Positions 33,677 through 42,273 are shown, counted from the stretch's first letter. The stretch: DNA of 64,000 nt from Mesobacillus subterraneus (GCF_003937825.1 NZ_RSFW01000019.1:1-64000), one strand, 5' to 3'. A program made the numbers and translations. The notes: a model not told the origin generated them from the sequence alone.

Positions 33677-33983
33677 AAGTAAAGCAAAGTTAACAAAAGC
33701 TTTCCACAGTCAGGTGAACAGAATCATCGAGATCCCCTGGCTGATTGCATTGACAGAGGACTTTCGGTTTGGATCCACAAGCGGGAAAAAACCGTTCGGG
33801 CTGACATTCCTGCAATGGTTTGTGAAAAAAGTCGTCGTGGCCGGCTTTCAGAACGAGAAAGTATATGCTCAGTTCATGAGTGTCCTGCATCTGAAATCCC
33901 ATCCGGTCAGTTTGTTTAAACCTGCGATTCTGGCCGGTGTTTTCAGGTCAAATGACTGTGCAGCAAAGGACAGCAGCTGTTAA
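33651..33983 (+). pseudogene. C-terminal remnant of an FAD-dependent monooxygenase-like protein
   Basis: The frame from about 33690 encodes IIEIPWLIALTEDFRF, then PFGLTFLQWFVKKV and SHPVSLFKPAIL, which resembles the C-terminal part of FAD-dependent oxidoreductases of the UbiH/halogenase type. The FAD-binding N-terminal 350 or so residues are absent and no start with a ribosome site exists. Interpreted as a remnant, though a short expressed domain cannot be excluded. Confidence 0.5.
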
Positions 33984-34013
33984 TATTTGCGATGAGATTT
34001 ATTCGCAGCCTAA

Positions 34014-34040
34014 AATCGGTCCTTGGGCCGGTTTTTTTTA
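34014..34040 (+). terminator. Terminator after the monooxygenase remnant
   Basis: AAAATCGGTC, short loop, GGCCGGTTTTTTTT. Confidence 0.7.
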
Positions 34041-34221
34041 ATTGTTGTGTGCCCCCATTGTGCAAAGGGCTAGATGAACACGATTTTTTGATTAATCCCT
34101 TCGTTTTCATGCTGAAAAAACAATTTTTTACCTGGACACTTCAATCTTTGTCCCCGTCATATCGATTTTCGGGCTAAACGCTACGACTCTATAGCTATTC
34201 AAGTCGACCATTAATACAATT

Positions 34222-34335
34222 CACTACGATTTCATCAATTTTCACTACGTTTTTTGTTCTAGTCACTACGTTTTTCGGTATTTACACTACGATTTGCTCC
34301 CTTTTCACTATGAAAATCGGCATTTCACTACTTTT
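34222..34335. repeat. 21-bp periodic CACTACG array
   Basis: CACTACG (or CACTATG/CACTAC) begins at 34222, 34243, 34264, 34285, 34306 and 34326: spacings 21, 21, 21, 21, 20. Between copies the sequence is T-rich and not conserved. A degenerate CGCTACG two units upstream (34179) hints at an older, longer array. It is in the gene-poor stretch 33984-34573 and no reading frame explains it. Confidence 0.85.
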
Positions 34336-34573
34336 TCCATATAATGGGTTAATTAAAAAAGAATCAACATGGTTAGGGTTTCAAATTTGTTTTTTTCTTA
34401 AACTCCCATAATCCGCCTGGGAGTAAGCTCTAAGGGCGATGTCAAGAAAAAAAGAAGGATTTCCCAATCTAAAATTGCCCCATTCTGCCAAAAAATGTGT
34501 TAGCCTTGAGAGAATAAGTCTAGGGCTTCTCGACTTTTCTTAGTCACCCCATTTTAGGGAAGGAGGAAAAGAA
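34336..34573. other. Rest of a 590-bp gene-poor stretch
   Basis: Between the repeat array and the 110-residue gene I see AT-rich sequence with short inverted repeats (for example ACTCCCATAATCCGCCTGGGAGT near 34405, and GAGAATAAGTCTAGGGCTTCTC near 34520), but no ORF or known RNA motif. It must hold the promoter of 34574. Confidence 0.5.
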
Positions 34574-34906
34574 ATGGAGAAGATCAGTGTTTTCCTGGAT
34601 GACTTTCGCAAGCCGCCACAAGGATATGTCCTGGCCGAAACAATCGATGAATGTATCATCTTGTTAAAAAGCTATGAAATTGACCATCTATCATTGGACC
34701 ATGATCTTACCAGCTATTCAAGGAATGGCTTAATGCTGGTGAAAATTATGGTGGCAGAACGACTTTTTGCTAACCGGATCACCATTCATTCAGCCAATTC
34801 TGTTGGAGGAAAAGCGATGTACAATTGCTTCCTGAATGCTCAGAAAGACCACATGATGCCTCAGAACATTAAAGTTTATCTTCGCCCCCTGCCCCTTTAC
34901 CCCTGA
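34574..34906 (+). CDS. Cyclic-phosphate processing receiver-like (cREC) domain protein
   Basis: 110 residues. VFLDDFRKPP at the N-terminus and HLSLDHDLTSYSRNG are the acid-rich motifs of the receiver-like cREC family (often misnamed FtsJ-like), and ITIHSANSVGGKAMYN gives the conserved HSAN. These proteins are thought to process cyclic phosphates at RNA ends or to bind nucleotides; this specific role is inference. GGAAGGAGG precedes the ATG. It is a stand-alone domain. Confidence 0.75.
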   Translation: MEKISVFLDDFRKPPQGYVLAETIDECIILLKSYEIDHLSLDHDLTSYSRNGLMLVKIMVAERLFANRITIHSANSVGGKAMYNCFLNAQKDHMMPQNIKVYLRPLPLYP

Positions 34907-34980
34907 AAATTGAATTTGCCATCCTTCAAAGGAAATAACCTTCAGGATAACGAAATTATCTATGAATGGAGGTTTGGTAA

Positions 34981-35427
34981 ATGGAAAAGAACATGTCAGA
35001 AACCGAAATCCACCTAAGATATAAAGCAAAAATAATCGAAGTGTTAGAAAGAGATTCTTATGCCAAATCATTGGGAATTCGGCTTTCAGAACTAGGTCCT
35101 GGTTCTGCGAAGTCCGAGCTGCTGGTTCAGGATGGCATGCTCAATATGCATGGAACCCTCCACGGTGCTGTCACTTTCGCACTCGCCGATTTTGCCTTTC
35201 AGTCCGCCTGCAATTCGTATGGAAGAATGTCTGTAGGATTGACCACTACTGTTAATTATATGGCTGCAGGCCAATTGGGTTCGGTGGTCACAGCAAAAGC
35301 AACTGAAGAAAGAAAAAATTACAGGACCGCATGGTATAAAATTGCAATTGAAAGTAACGGTGAGTTGATTTCAACCATGGAAGCGACAGCTTATCGGAAG
35401 GAAAAATATTTTGTCCCAGAGGATTAA
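34981..35427 (+). CDS. PaaI/YdiI-type hotdog thioesterase
   Basis: 148 residues. NMHGTLHGAVTFALADFAFQ is the HG-x-x-x-x-L-A-D hotdog motif with catalytic Asp, typical of phenylacetyl-CoA or other aryl/acyl-CoA thioesterases. ATG at 34981 follows GGAGGTTTGGTAA. It lies 75 bp after the cREC gene, without a terminator between them, so co-transcription is possible. A terminator follows. Confidence 0.85.
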   Translation: MEKNMSETEIHLRYKAKIIEVLERDSYAKSLGIRLSELGPGSAKSELLVQDGMLNMHGTLHGAVTFALADFAFQSACNSYGRMSVGLTTTVNYMAAGQLGSVVTAKATEERKNYRTAWYKIAIESNGELISTMEATAYRKEKYFVPED

Positions 35428-35432
35428 TACAA

Positions 35433-35466
35433 AATGGACCAGGAGTCTTCCTGGTCCATTACTATT
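35433..35466. terminator. Terminator after the thioesterase gene
   Basis: AATGGACCAGGA, loop, TCCTGGTCCATT then ACTATTTTTT. Convergent with the esterase gene. Confidence 0.88.
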
Positions 35467-35480
35467 TTTTATAAAAATTC

Positions 35481-36248
35481 TTAACCATAAAGATACTTGA
35501 AAATAGCGGGCACTCTTTTACGCCAGGCGAGTTCGTTATGGACCGCTCCTTCTGCGACCACGAATTCAACATCTTTGACTTTTTCCTTCAGCAAAGAAAA
35601 AACAGCCTTGCCTGATTCAATATACCTTTCACTATCAATGGTTCCAGAAGATTCATTAGTACCTGCATCAAGATAGAATTTTTCGACTGCTGAAAGGTCA
35701 CATTCTTTAATCAACTGTGCGATTTCTTCTTGGGCAAACCAATAGGCAGAAGAAACCGAAGCAACTTTTTTGAAGATGCCTGGATAGATGCAAGCCGCAT
35801 AGGTGGAAATCAACCCTCCCATAGAGCTGCCGGCCATTGCAGTTTCATCGGGCCTGGTGCGATATTTTTGATGTATCAGCGGTTTGAGTTCGTGTACGAC
35901 AAACTCAATATAGTCTTTTCCTTCCCCGCCGATTCCATCAAGTTCCGGTGCAAAGATATTCCTCATCTCGGAACTGGCCCAGGGCGAGTATTCATCGAGT
36001 CGCTTATAGCCATCGTTGCAGTCGATTCCAACAACAATCAACTCCAGCCCGCTCTCCTCAAGGTAATCCGATATCCCCCAGGACATTCCATATCCCGCAT
36101 CTTCATCCTTGTAAAGATTTTGTCCGTCATGCATGAAAAGGACGGGATATCGTTTATTGGGGTGTTCATGGTAGCTTTCCGGTAAATAAACCCGAATCGT
36201 TCTTTCGCGATCCAGGGTGGTCATTTTGACGCTAAAATGCTCGAACAT
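35481..36248 (-). CDS. Esterase of the alpha/beta hydrolase fold (Fes/esterase D-like)
   Basis: 255 residues. YPVLFMHDGQNLY near residue 35 and AMAGSSMGGLIST (nucleophile Ser in GSSMGG) fit the putative esterase family that includes Fes and S-formylglutathione hydrolase-like proteins. A C-terminal His (VHNELAWR) completes the triad, with the acid in the DAGTNE region. Hydrolyses an ester bond, substrate unknown; some relatives open siderophores. AGGAGG precedes the ATG. The racemase and hydrolase genes upstream are in the same direction but separated. Confidence 0.85.
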   Translation of the reverse strand: MFEHFSVKMTTLDRERTIRVYLPESYHEHPNKRYPVLFMHDGQNLYKDEDAGYGMSWGISDYLEESGLELIVVGIDCNDGYKRLDEYSPWASSEMRNIFAPELDGIGGEGKDYIEFVVHELKPLIHQKYRTRPDETAMAGSSMGGLISTYAACIYPGIFKKVASVSSAYWFAQEEIAQLIKECDLSAVEKFYLDAGTNESSGTIDSERYIESGKAVFSLLKEKVKDVEFVVAEGAVHNELAWRKRVPAIFKYLYG

Positions 36249-36274
36249 GTTGTAACCTCCTATTGCATAGAACT

Positions 36275-36961
36275 TTATTTGAGGGCCATCTCCACAGCAC
36301 CTTTGGCATGGATTGCCGTTGTATCAAATAGTGGTATATCGATATCCTCCTGTTTGATCAGAAAGCCAATCTCAGTGCAGCCGAGGATGATGCCTGCGCC
36401 TTCGGTAATAAGTCGTTCGATCACCTTCTTGAAATACTCTCTTGAGCCTTCCTGGATGACTCCGAGACATAGTTCTTCAAAAATCGTACTGTTTATCTTT
36501 TCCCTGTCCCCTAAATCAGGAACGAGCACTTCCAGTTGATGAGTCTCAATCTGGTCTTTATAGAAATCCTGCTCCATCGTATACTTGGTGCCCAGCAAAC
36601 CTACCTTTCGGATGCCATGCTTCTTAATGATGCCAGCTGTCACATCTGCAATATGAACGATAGGCAGACAGGTTCGAGCCATAATACGATCTATCACCTT
36701 ATGCATCGTGTTGGTGCAGATGATGATGAAATCTGCACCTGCTCTCTCAAGGTTCTCAGCTGCGCTGGCCAGAATGTCTCCAGCCTCATCCCACCTGTTC
36801 TCTGCCTGGCATTTTTCGATTTCATCAAAATCAACACTGTAAAGAATGCATTTAGAGGAATGGAGACCTCCAAGGCGCTGCCGAACTTCTTCATTTATGA
36901 TCCGGTAATATTCTGCTGTAGACTCCCAGCTCATGCCTCCAATCAAACCAATTGTCTTCAC
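36275..36961 (-). CDS. Aspartate/glutamate racemase family protein
   Basis: 228 residues. TIGLIGGMSWESTAEYY at the N-terminus, and the two catalytic Cys in FIIICTNTMHKV (near 82) and IILGCTEIGFLI (near 192), define the cofactor-independent aspartate racemase family. It interconverts L- and D-aspartate or a related amino acid. GTG 36961 with GAAGGAGG is the proper start; the long in-frame ORF adds 16 residues. It lies 26 bp upstream of the esterase gene and may be its operon partner. Confidence 0.88.
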   Translation of the reverse strand: MKTIGLIGGMSWESTAEYYRIINEEVRQRLGGLHSSKCILYSVDFDEIEKCQAENRWDEAGDILASAAENLERAGADFIIICTNTMHKVIDRIMARTCLPIVHIADVTAGIIKKHGIRKVGLLGTKYTMEQDFYKDQIETHQLEVLVPDLGDREKINSTIFEELCLGVIQEGSREYFKKVIERLITEGAGIILGCTEIGFLIKQEDIDIPLFDTTAIHAKGAVEMALK

Positions 36962-37045
36962 GCACGTCCCTCCTTCTACCATGATAAAATTATAACTCCC
37001 TGTACACAAAAAAGGACAATCAACAGCTGATTGCCCTAAAGTTTC

Positions 37046-37651
37046 TTAAAAATGTTTTCTGTACCATTCACTAGCTGCTTCTACTTCCTGAAGTGTCAGC
37101 TGGTGACCGTTGTTTTCCCAATGAATTTCTACATCAGCATTTGACTCTGCAAGCAATGTTTTCAATTCCACAGACTCCTGAGCTGGACAGATGGGGTCGT
37201 TTTTGCCTGCGGCAATAAAAACGGCTGTTCCGGTTTGGTCAGGAAGTTGAATTCCCCTTCTTGGCACCATCGGGTGATGCAGAACGGCCCCTTTTAGTGA
37301 TTTTTTATAGTGGAACAACAGGCTGGCTGCGATATTGGCTCCATTGGAATATCCAACCGCGATTATATTGTCCCGGTCAAAACCATATTTTGCTGAAGCT
37401 TCATCTAAGAATTCATTTAATTCCTTCGTACGGAACACCAGATCTTCTTCATCAAATACTCCTTCCGCCAGTCTGCGGAAGAAGCGAGGCATTCCGTGTT
37501 CAAGAATATTCCCCCTGACGCTCAAGACAGAAGCTTCCTGATCGACCATCTTAGCTAAAGGAAGCAGGTCATTTTCATTTCCCCCCGTACCATGCAGCAG
37601 CAATAACGTCGGTCTTGATTCATCTGAACCTTTTTGAAAGATGTGTTTCAT
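37046..37651 (-). CDS. Alpha/beta hydrolase (carboxylesterase, MhqD-like)
   Basis: 201 residues. LLLLHGTGGNENDLLPLAKM near residue 15 (oxyanion loop) and AVGYSNGANIAASLL (nucleophile Ser) are typical of the phospholipase/carboxylesterase branch that includes MhqD. C-terminal GHQL supplies the His. In B. subtilis such genes respond to quinones, but no MhqR-type operator was found here. Start is ATG 37651. Confidence 0.85.
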   Translation of the reverse strand: MKHIFQKGSDESRPTLLLLHGTGGNENDLLPLAKMVDQEASVLSVRGNILEHGMPRFFRRLAEGVFDEEDLVFRTKELNEFLDEASAKYGFDRDNIIAVGYSNGANIAASLLFHYKKSLKGAVLHHPMVPRRGIQLPDQTGTAVFIAAGKNDPICPAQESVELKTLLAESNADVEIHWENNGHQLTLQEVEAASEWYRKHF

Positions 37652-37891
37652 GGTTTTACACCATCCCTTTAAAAAGCTTTTAATAACAATTTGTTCTAAG
37701 CTTCTTCAGCTATACACTCTGCTAAACAGGCCATGTCCATACCCCGGTCAAAGATATTCGCTGAATCGCATTTTTGTAAAATATCTCGAATTAAAGATAA
37801 TGGTAGTATGTATTGATGGTTGTGTCAAGGAAACTACATTAGGCTGCGGCAGTATCTCTATGTTAAGTACGAATATTTTGCTCCTGACCCT

Positions 37892-38179
37892 TTAATTGAA
37901 CAAAAATCTCTCAAAAATACTGACTAAACCGGCTAGCAGTATAGTAACCACATGCATCCAAACTAGCAGTTTCAAGAAAAATACAGCCCACGCTTTCTTT
38001 TTTCTGGCATAAAAGAAAATTACCAGCCCAATCAAAAGGCGGAATAATGGAAATTCAAATGAATCAGGTTGAGTAAATACGTCATATAAGAATGTGGAAA
38101 GCACTGTTATTCCAAAAATGAATTGATAAAGTTTAAAGATTTTTTCTTTGCGTTCTGTTTCGTGCTTGAATTCGTACAC
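37892..38179 (-). CDS. Small membrane protein, 95 aa
   Basis: Hydrophobic protein with about three membrane segments between charged ends (YEFKHETERKEKIFKLYQF at the start). Not recognised. It is in the same direction as the YbaN-like gene upstream and 34 bp away, so they may be co-transcribed. Real by codon pattern; function unknown. Confidence 0.6.
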   Translation of the reverse strand: MYEFKHETERKEKIFKLYQFIFGITVLSTFLYDVFTQPDSFEFPLFRLLIGLVIFFYARKKKAWAVFFLKLLVWMHVVTILLAGLVSIFERFLFN

Positions 38180-38213
38180 GGTTGTTCCTCACTTTATAAA
38201 CTCGAATGATGAT

Positions 38214-38582
38214 TTATAGTGTATCAAAGGATAAGATCCAGGCGCTGACCGATACCGCGATTATGATCAGGATAGCCGCAAGCCAGAACGGAGCATCCAA
38301 TATAATAATGGTTAGGATGATCGATCCCCACATCATGCTGAGGCTTAGGATTTTATTTTTGCGTGTGATCCCGTTTTTTTCACGGAAATCCTGGATATAG
38401 CTTCCTAACCATTTATTTTGGATCAGCTTTTGATACAACTTGTCTGATGCTTTGACGTAGCAGGCTGCACCGAGTAAAATCAGCGGAGTCGTTGGCAATA
38501 ACGGAACCACGATTCCAATGATGCCAAGCGAGATGGAGAGCGTCCCTATGATGATTAACAAAGCCTTCAATGCTGTCTTCAC
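38214..38582 (-). CDS. YbaN family (DUF454) membrane protein
   Basis: 122 residues, three membrane helices. LGIIGIVVPLLPTTPLILLGAACY is the hallmark of YbaN/DUF454. A basic loop follows (WLGSYIQDFREKNGITRKNK). Function unknown. GGAGGGAGATCG upstream provides the ribosome site. Confidence 0.88.
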   Translation of the reverse strand: MKTALKALLIIIGTLSISLGIIGIVVPLLPTTPLILLGAACYVKASDKLYQKLIQNKWLGSYIQDFREKNGITRKNKILSLSMMWGSIILTIIILDAPFWLAAILIIIAVSVSAWILSFDTL

Positions 38583-38599
38583 GATCTCCCTCCTAGCTG

Positions 38600-39028
38600 T
38601 TAAAAAGATTTTCCCGGGATGGACATCAAAGAGTTATTTTCCATTTGGCTGGACGGAATTCCTGCTTCAATATAGCTTCTGGCCAGCTTCCAGCCAAAGT
38701 CATAAATAAAGGTCTGAAAGAACAAGTTCCCGGTTTTCAATGTCTTTCCATTTATGACGAGCTTCGCGAAAATGACAGACATGGTCTCGTGCTCTCTTAA
38801 CGGAATTCTTGCAATCTCCTTCAGTTCCCATTCTGCCTTGTTTTCTTTCACGAATGTAAACCCTTGTTCCCAACCTCTGATTGACTCTTCATATCCAAAG
38901 TCTGAGATTTTACCTTCTGCTATTTCTCTTGCTTGATAATCTCGTGAAATCATCGGTGTTAACTCCTGTAGAGAAGAATTCCTCCAGGCATCAAGATACT
39001 TGTTATGAAAACTATTGAATGACGGCAT
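38600..39028 (-). CDS. NTF2-like small protein
   Basis: 142 residues, soluble. FHNKYLDAWRNSSLQELTPMI followed by a curved sheet pattern suggests an NTF2/SnoaL-like fold (cone-shaped; ketosteroid isomerase-like), a family of binding proteins and enzymes. ATG 39028 has GGAAGGAGAG. It is 17 bp upstream of the YbaN gene in the same direction and may be in its operon. Fold call is by pattern. Confidence 0.6.
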   Translation of the reverse strand: MPSFNSFHNKYLDAWRNSSLQELTPMISRDYQAREIAEGKISDFGYEESIRGWEQGFTFVKENKAEWELKEIARIPLREHETMSVIFAKLVINGKTLKTGNLFFQTFIYDFGWKLARSYIEAGIPSSQMENNSLMSIPGKSF

Positions 39029-39104
39029 CCTATAACTCTCCTTCCAGACGGCAATGACAAAATTATCCTATATTAAGCGAGGTATGACAATACCTTCTAA
39101 GGCA

Positions 39105-39137
39105 AAATAAAACAGCTGTCCGATGTGGAACAGCTGC
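39105..39137 (-). terminator. Terminator after gene 39138-39416
   Basis: Minus strand CAGCTGTTCC, loop, GGACAGCTGTTTTATTTT. Confidence 0.75.
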
Positions 39138-39416
39138 CTAGTCAATTGTAATAGTATGTCTCGTGTAATAGTGACTGTATCTATAGAAAAATTCAACCTT
39201 GGCTTCCTGGCCATCGATTGAAAACGTATAAATTGTCTTGGTAGGGTGAGAGTTTTTTTGAAAGACGATGCCATTTTCAGCTGCAACTTCTTCCAAGTAG
39301 GATTCAAGCTCTTTTTTCTTGATTGTATTAGGCTTCTGGTCTACAAAGTTTGCTCTCTGTTTTTCCGTGATAAACTCATCTATGCAAGAAACTAAGTTTG
39401 TATTTTTTGTCGTCAT
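39138..39416 (-). CDS. Hypothetical protein, 92 aa
   Basis: No membrane segment or known motif. The N-terminal half is helical and acidic/basic (FITEKQRANFVDQKPNTIKK), the C-terminal half is strand-like with many Tyr and His (VEFFYRYSHYYTRHTITID). Another frame overlaps it on the same strand, but this one has the better amino-acid composition. The ribosome site is weak. Confidence 0.5.
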   Translation of the reverse strand: MTTKNTNLVSCIDEFITEKQRANFVDQKPNTIKKKELESYLEEVAAENGIVFQKNSHPTKTIYTFSIDGQEAKVEFFYRYSHYYTRHTITID

Positions 39417-39467
39417 TACTATGAAGAATCATTCCCTTACTAGTTATTTTTCCAAAAAAATCCAATA

Positions 39468-39513
39468 AAAAAAGTCAGAAAAGGATTGTTCTAGTTTCAT
39501 CCTTTTCTGACTT
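39468..39513 (-). terminator. Strong terminator downstream of the DUF2294 gene
   Basis: Minus strand AAGTCAGAAAAGGAT, 12-nt loop, ATCCTTTTCTGACTT then TTTTTATT. A 15-bp perfect stem about 155 nt after the DUF2294 stop. Confidence 0.85.
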
Positions 39514-39668
39514 ATGATCTGGTTCTATGCCCATTCATTGCTATCAGATATATAAAGTATTTATTTGTTCGTTCAACAAAAAATAATAGAATCAATCAAG
39601 TAAGATTAAGAGTTTTAATCTTTACCCTATTGAGTATCTTAACATCTTACCTTAAGAAAATCAATAGT

Positions 39669-40355
39669 TTATTCAGGCCTTAAAATAAATAAGGTATAGC
39701 TTTTATCCTGGTCAAAATTCCAGTCAATAAAGTAATCCGTTATTTTTGCATGGAGATAGGCTTCATAAGCCTGCTTGTGTTTTTCAATCATTTTCTTTTC
39801 AAGATTTCGTTTGGCGATTTTCAATGTTTCCTGGAAACCAAGCTGAATGAACTCTTTTTCAAGGCTGATTAAGATCCCATGTCTGACGATGATTAGCGTT
39901 CTTTCGTTGAGAAGCTTTGAATATAACACTTCTGGTGCTTTCTGGATTTCCATGCTAAGTTGAACGGTCTCCTGCTCCACATGTTCCTGATGTGTGTATG
40001 GAACAAAATCATATGGACGGTCATTCTCAAAAATAAACAAGAACATGCCTGATTTATCATCAAGGTTCCAGTCATAATAAAATTCCTTTATTTTATCTTT
40101 CGTATTGGTTTCGATGTATGACTTGATTTCTTCTTCCAGGGTTTCCATCATCAAGTCTCGCGTCTTTTGAACATAGACGCTTTGCTGGTTGGAAATTAAG
40201 GTGTTTTCCATCGGGGATAAAAAGTTTGTGATATAAATACAGGCAAATGGTCTTGAGATGGTACAGAAAACATTTCCCGGACCCCGCCCAAAGTTCTCTC
40301 TTAACAATCTTCCAATATAACCGCTAATTTCTTTTTCAAGCAATTCTACTTCCAT
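39669..40355 (-). CDS. DUF2294 family protein (two tandem copies)
   Basis: 228 residues. Two DUF2294-like halves: residues 1-112 and 135-228, each ending in a similar DWN element (EFYYDWNLDDKSGMFLFIF and DYFIDWNFDQDKSYTLFIL). The domain is annotated in Na+-dependent or unknown proteins and its role is unknown. GAGGT precedes the ATG. It is divergent from the DUF3231 gene at 40541. Confidence 0.85.
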   Translation of the reverse strand: MEVELLEKEISGYIGRLLRENFGRGPGNVFCTISRPFACIYITNFLSPMENTLISNQQSVYVQKTRDLMMETLEEEIKSYIETNTKDKIKEFYYDWNLDDKSGMFLFIFENDRPYDFVPYTHQEHVEQETVQLSMEIQKAPEVLYSKLLNERTLIIVRHGILISLEKEFIQLGFQETLKIAKRNLEKKMIEKHKQAYEAYLHAKITDYFIDWNFDQDKSYTLFILRPE

Positions 40356-40540
40356 AAAATACCTCGCTATGCAATATACTCCTCTATTATGTTCCCTATT
40401 TGCTACTTGCCAAAACCATCTAAGTATCGTATTTAATTTAAGACGATTGTGTCTTTTTATGTATCAATAAATCAGATGCGCCTGTAATATTTGCCTGCAT
40501 GTTCGGGAATATTATCTCTTGAATTAAGGGGGGCTCAACT

Positions 40541-41554
40541 TTGGAAGGCACTCATAAAAGCATTAAGCTGACAGCGGCGGAAGTATCCTATTTTTGGACC
40601 ACTTACCTATCTGATACGATGTCCGTTTGTGTGTTCAGACATTTTCTTGAGCACATCGATGATCAAGACATAAAACAACTGGTCAAGCATGCGATTGACC
40701 TGTCTCAGCAGCATGTTGATATCATTAAAGAACTCTTTATTGAGGAAGGCATTGAGGTTCCTCATGGGTTTAGTGATCAAGATGTGAACCTTAAAGCGAA
40801 AAGGTTGTATTCGGATATATTTTATTTGAAGTACATAAAAAATATGGCAGGCGGCGGGTTGGGCGGATACAGCAGAATGCTTCCAAATATTTTCCGTGAC
40901 GATGTCAAATCGTTTTATTCTAAAGCCCTGACCGCTTCAATTGAGCTTGAAAACGAGGCTACAATGATCATGAAAGAAAAAGGATTGGCAGTGCGTCCGC
41001 CATTTATTCCTTATCCCCAAAAAGTGGAGTATGTCCACAAGCAATCCTTTTTCCTGGAAGGGCTGGACCGGCGAGGGTCTCTGAGCGGGACGGAAGTCAC
41101 CCATCTTCACTACAATATTGGAACCAATCAGCTTGGTGCAGCTATCAGCACCGGTTTCAGCCAGGTTGCAAAATCCAAGAAAGTGAAAAATTACTTTGTC
41201 AGAGGAAAAGATATTGCGTTAAAGCATATCGCTGTTTTCAGGGATTACTTAGAGAAAAACTCCCTGCCCGCGCCTGCGGGGTTCGAGCCAGAAGTAACCG
41301 ATTCGAAAGAGTCACCTTTCTCTGAGAAGCTGATGATGTTCCATTTCAGCCTCATGATTTATGCAGGAATCGGCAATTATGGAATTGCCATTTCTGAAAG
41401 CCAGAGAACAGATCTCGTAATCGATTACTCCAGGCTCAATGCGGAGATCCTGAAATACTCCGAGGATGGAGCGAATATCATGATCAACAACCAATGGCTC
41501 GAACAGCCACCTTTATCCCTGGACAGGGATGATGTTATCAAAGGTTATAAATGA
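40541..41554 (+). CDS. DUF3231 family protein, second copy
   Basis: 337 residues, same architecture as the protein at 2711-3715: TAAEVSYFWTTYLSDTMSV at the start, TEVTHLHYNIGTNQLGAAIS at the middle, MMFHFSLMIYAGIGNYGIAISES near the end, and DGANIMINNQWLEQPPL at the C-terminus, which match the first copy. Start is TTG 40541 with AAGGGGGG. The function is unknown; ferritin-like helices are likely. Confidence 0.88.
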   Translation: MEGTHKSIKLTAAEVSYFWTTYLSDTMSVCVFRHFLEHIDDQDIKQLVKHAIDLSQQHVDIIKELFIEEGIEVPHGFSDQDVNLKAKRLYSDIFYLKYIKNMAGGGLGGYSRMLPNIFRDDVKSFYSKALTASIELENEATMIMKEKGLAVRPPFIPYPQKVEYVHKQSFFLEGLDRRGSLSGTEVTHLHYNIGTNQLGAAISTGFSQVAKSKKVKNYFVRGKDIALKHIAVFRDYLEKNSLPAPAGFEPEVTDSKESPFSEKLMMFHFSLMIYAGIGNYGIAISESQRTDLVIDYSRLNAEILKYSEDGANIMINNQWLEQPPLSLDRDDVIKGYK

Positions 41555-41681
41555 AATGATATCTTAGACGCTAGTGGCAATTAAATTCATCTGGAAGTAA
41601 CTGTAATCAGCCTGTGAAAATTTTCATAACCCTGCCGATATAAGAAGTAGGTTGACTATTTTCTGCAGAGGAGCATGGCTA

Positions 41682-41840
41682 ATGGATCAATCAAAAGAAA
41701 GTCTTTCGGTAAAAATCGAGTTGTTCAGAGAAGAAATGATTAAATCGGGATTGAAGACAGGCTTTGGCAGCCCGGAGACGGTATACCTCAGCCAATTATT
41801 AGATGAGCTGATTATGAAGTACCAGGAATACGTTCATTGA
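41682..41840 (+). CDS. Spo0E family aspartyl-phosphate phosphatase
   Basis: 52 residues. The signature SQLLDELIMKYQ (S-Q-x-L-D) identifies a Spo0E-like protein that dephosphorylates Spo0A-phosphate and so delays sporulation. Leading helix IELFREEMIKSGLKTGF is typical. I use ATG 41682 with AGAGGAG instead of the upstream in-frame start. It supports a spore-former. It ends 1 bp before the convergent gene. Confidence 0.9.
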   Translation: MDQSKESLSVKIELFREEMIKSGLKTGFGSPETVYLSQLLDELIMKYQEYVH

Positions 41841-41841
41841 A

Positions 41842-42168
41842 TCACTCCTTAAATTCCAGGTCATGTGCATCCCATAAATAGCGCTGAAGAGAAATGGCTT
41901 TATCATTCATGAATTCAATTCCTTCTGCTTCAAGCATGACTTTTTGGGTCTGGAACATCTCCTCATCTTTGAATCCTAACTCACCTTTTGAATTAATGAC
42001 TCTGTGCCATGGGAGACTGTATTGATCTGACATCGAATGAAGGATCCGGACAACTTGCCTTGCACCTCGCGGACTGCCCGCGACGCTGGCAATCTGTCCA
42101 TATGTCATGACCTTCCCTTTGGGTATGTTTTGAATGATATTGATTACGATTTCAGTAAATCTGGTCAA
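41842..42168 (-). CDS. Alkyltransferase-like (ATL) protein of the MGMT family
   Basis: 108 residues. The MGMT DNA-binding fold is clear (VMTYGQIASVAGSPRGARQV), but the active-site motif PCHRV is PWHRVI, with Trp54 in place of the alkyl-accepting Cys. Such ATL proteins bind O6-alkylguanine without repairing it and flag it for nucleotide excision repair. The length also fits a stand-alone ATL. Confidence 0.9.
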   Translation of the reverse strand: MTRFTEIVINIIQNIPKGKVMTYGQIASVAGSPRGARQVVRILHSMSDQYSLPWHRVINSKGELGFKDEEMFQTQKVMLEAEGIEFMNDKAISLQRYLWDAHDLEFKE

Positions 42169-42207
42169 CGGCCAACATCCTTTCTTCTATCCTTTAATAT
42201 ACTACAA

Positions 42208-42241
42208 AAGAAAATGCCAGGCATGTGCCAGGCATTTTCTT
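42208..42241. terminator. Terminator near the ATL and CBO0543 genes
   Basis: AGAAAATGCC, loop, GGCATTTTCT with T/A runs on both sides. It lies downstream of the CBO0543 gene on the minus strand and upstream of the ATL gene. Confidence 0.8.
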
Positions 42242-42273
42242 TGCTGTTTCCGGATTGCTTGCGGTAAATTTTC

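Noticed and set aside
39068-39307. Minus ORF of 79 aa overlapping 39138-39416
   Set aside because: Overlaps the terminator and the better-looking 92-aa frame; no ribosome site.
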